From: Desulfuromonadaceae bacterium GWB2_53_15
Lineage (GTDB): Bacteria > Desulfobacterota > Desulfuromonadia > Geobacterales > Pseudopelobacteraceae
NCBI GenBank assembly: GCA_001824455.1
Contig: MHXL01000071.1
Coordinates: 2,159-19,741, forward strand
DNA: 17,583 nucleotides
Reading direction: 5' to 3'
Shown here: piece by piece, positions 16,056 to 17,583 of the stretch
Layout of the letters: each line of letters starts with the position of its first letter
Position numbering within the stretch: the first letter of the stretch is position 1
Made by a program: the position numbers and the translations under genes
The notes under the pieces: model-generated
Seen by the model: only the letters and a program-made list of their open reading frames with translations
The model's database searches: none
What the model was told of the DNA's origin: nothing

Positions 16056-17015
16056 TTACAGGTTTTCCTGTTTTCTGGGGGTGCGGAAGTCACCCCACAG
16101 GTCGAATATGCCAAATGCCGCTATCAATGCTGCCAGATAGGGCTGAAACAACAGCATGAGATACAGCATAACCCTCATTACTCCAGCGAAAGGCTGCCGG
16201 GAGATGATGGCGGAGATAGCCGCCAATCCCTGTATGAAATAAAGCATCGTGATAATCACGAGTACATTCAGGGCAGGGATGGTAATGATTGGTGTGGCTG
16301 CCAGTTGGGCGAAACCGGCTGCTATCAGCAGCCAGATCAGAAGTTCATGGTTTTTAAACTCGTTAAAATTGCCAAGCTTCAGATCAGTGCCCAATTTGAC
16401 AGAAAAGCGTTTGATCAGGGCCAGATTGCAACCTGCCATGGCCATCAACAGGAATGTTGTCAGGGCAGGGTAGATTCTCGCGATCTGCTTGGCAGCCATT
16501 GTCATGGACTGTTTCAGCAAGTCAAGTTCATCCCCCTTGACTCCGGCCTTCTCGTAGATTGCAACGGCTTGGGCGATGCTTGAGTTGATCTCATTGACTG
16601 CCAACTGATGCAGGTTCTGACCGCTGATTAAGCTGAATACCCAAGCCGCGAGTGCAAAAATAGTCAGATTGACTGCGGTTGTCCATGCAATAGTCCGTGA
16701 TGCGTTATACCCTCTGATAAGGAGTTCCGGCATCATCAGCGCAATCATCCCATTTTGCAGCAGATAGAGTGCGCCAGCTTGCGGACCGAGTATCCCAGCC
16801 AGCAGGGTGGCGGTTCCCAAGGTGATGATAACTGCCGTAGCTCTACCATCTCGGAAACGAAAATAAATCGCAGGAAATGGTGCCAGCAGGCCCGATAAAA
16901 AACCTGCTGGCGGGATAATCATGTAAGCGGCAAACAGGATGAATGAGCCGATCGTTCCGATAAAGGCTGCAATGAGCCGTGCAGTAACGACGCTGACCTG
17001 CGGTTTAACGCTCAT
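16056..17015 (-). CDS. DUF2232 (YybS-like) polytopic membrane protein
   Basis: A 319-residue, highly hydrophobic protein with about eight predicted membrane segments, including LIAAFIGTIGSFILFAAYMI and AIIITLGTATLL-type stretches near the start and VMLYLMLLFQPYLAALIAAF near the end. Position between rpsR and rplI, length and hydrophobic pattern fit the DUF2232/YybS family commonly found in this operon in deltaproteobacteria. The function is unknown; the fold family has been compared with membrane components of transport systems. I chose ATG 17015, ten bases after the rpsR stop. The alternative upstream ATG at 17144 would overlap rpsR extensively and add a non-membrane sequence. No clear Shine-Dalgarno precedes 17015, so translational coupling to rpsR is likely. 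Confidence 0.82.
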   Translation of the reverse strand: MSVKPQVSVVTARLIAAFIGTIGSFILFAAYMIIPPAGFLSGLLAPFPAIYFRFRDGRATAVIITLGTATLLAGILGPQAGALYLLQNGMIALMMPELLIRGYNASRTIAWTTAVNLTIFALAAWVFSLISGQNLHQLAVNEINSSIAQAVAIYEKAGVKGDELDLLKQSMTMAAKQIARIYPALTTFLLMAMAGCNLALIKRFSVKLGTDLKLGNFNEFKNHELLIWLLIAAGFAQLAATPIITIPALNVLVIITMLYFIQGLAAISAIISRQPFAGVMRVMLYLMLLFQPYLAALIAAFGIFDLWGDFRTPRKQENL

Positions 17016-17025
17016 GCAACCGATG

Positions 17026-17319
17026 TCAAGGTAGTGCGTGATTCGAGGCAATGGGCAGCAACGCCAGATTGCGGGCGCGCTTAATGGCCTCGGTAATCTC
17101 TCTCTGGTGCTTGGAGCAGTTACCGGAGATGCGACGGGGAACAATCTTGCCGCGCTCGGAAATGAAGTAGCGAAGTGTGCGAGGCTCTTTGTAATCGATA
17201 GTCAGATTTTTCTCGGCGCAGAAGCGGCAAACCTTCCTGCGTTGGAAGGGACGTTTCTTGCGTGGGCCACCTGGGCCGCTTGAGGGTCTCTGATGGGTGG
17301 TAGGTCTTTCGTCAGCCAT
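17026..17319 (-). CDS. rpsR: 30S ribosomal protein S18, zinc-binding type
   Basis: A 97-residue S18 with a Pro/Gly/Arg-rich N-terminal extension (about 1-25) and the conserved core: [21 protein letters not shown], then RRISGNC and [21 protein letters not shown]31-x2-C34 and C68-x2-H71 form a likely zinc site, so this is the Cys-containing form. S18 pairs with S6 on the 30S platform, and rpsF lies directly upstream. I chose ATG 17319 because GGAGG lies nine bases upstream; the longer frame to 17418 runs into rpsF in another phase. Confidence 0.97.
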   Translation of the reverse strand: MADERPTTHQRPSSGPGGPRKKRPFQRRKVCRFCAEKNLTIDYKEPRTLRYFISERGKIVPRRISGNCSKHQREITEAIKRARNLALLPIASNHALP

Positions 17320-17338
17320 GGTTGTTATCCTCCAGGAA

Positions 17339-17583
17339 TTATTCGTTAGTCGCTTCAGCGGGAGTAGCGGCAGCTTCGGTGGCCTCAACCGGCTCAATGC
17401 CTTCGGGCTCAACCACAAGCTCCTTCTTCTCGGCTATGGGTTTCTCGGGCTGGTCGGTGATGTTGACGGTCTGGTACCGGAGCACCTTTTCGTCAAGTCT
17501 GAGACGCCGCTCCAACTCGGCGATCAGTTCCCGGCCGCCGTTGTAACGCAGATACAGATAGCGTCCCCTGGCGAATTTCCTGA
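17339..17583 (-). CDS. rpsF: 30S ribosomal protein S6, N-terminus beyond the window
   Basis: The last 80 codons of S6 are present, reading [15 protein letters not shown], then [18 protein letters not shown], the conserved end of the S6 fold. A longer acidic, Ala/Glu/Pro-rich tail ([12 protein letters not shown] to AEATNE) follows, about 35 residues. The stop at 17341-17339 lies 19 bases before the rpsR start. Gene order rpsF-rpsR-membrane protein-rplI is the usual ribosomal operon with one inserted gene. Confidence 0.95.
   Translation of the reverse strand, partial: RKFARGRYLYLRYNGGRELIAELERRLRLDEKVLRYQTVNITDQPEKPIAEKKELVVEPEGIEPVEATEAAATPAEATNE

Overview
The window looks like a Desulfuromonadia chromosome (Geobacteraceae or a close relative). 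The main reasons are an OmcZ-type octaheme cytochrome followed by its OzpA-type subtilase, and a ribosomal operon in the order rpsF-rpsR-(DUF2232 membrane protein)-rplI. No tRNA, rRNA, CRISPR array, IS element or phage gene was seen. The species assignment and the names omcZ and ozpA rest on recognition from memory, not on a database search.

Layout. (1) Positions 1-3907, minus strand: a CNNM/CorC-type CBS-domain membrane protein, translationally coupled through an ATGA overlap to a large AsmA-family envelope protein that runs off the left edge. (2) 3908-4446: a gene-poor divergent region. It holds a good sigma70-like promoter for the minus-strand pair, a possible decayed gene with one in-frame amber codon, and the leader of the cytochrome gene. 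(3) 4447-14646, plus strand: the main block. It encodes an octaheme c-type cytochrome with an Ig-like (IPT/TIG) tail (omcZ), a strong hairpin, a secreted subtilase (ozpA), a periplasmic parvulin prolyl isomerase, and a 2008-residue secreted protein built almost entirely of Ig-like domains. (4) 14773-15510, plus strand: a family 2 glycosyltransferase, separated from the converging ribosomal operon by a perfect 19-bp bidirectional terminator. (5) 15589-17583, minus strand: rplI, the DUF2232 protein, rpsR and the 3' part of rpsF.

How the genes may work together. In Geobacter sulfurreducens OmcZ is exported, its C-terminal part is removed by the subtilase OzpA, and the short haem-bearing form polymerises into conductive extracellular filaments. 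Here all haem motifs lie before residue 269 and the Ig-like tail has no Cys or His, which fits the same two-part precursor. The parvulin is a plausible folding factor for these exported proteins. The giant protein has no recognised enzymatic domain. Its architecture (unassigned N-terminal domain, DUF11-like domain, three cadherin-like domains, one Ig-like domain, thirteen MBG/Ig-like repeats, three more cadherin-like domains) suggests a surface or matrix scaffold. Its co-occurrence with the cytochrome maturation genes is the most interesting feature of the window.
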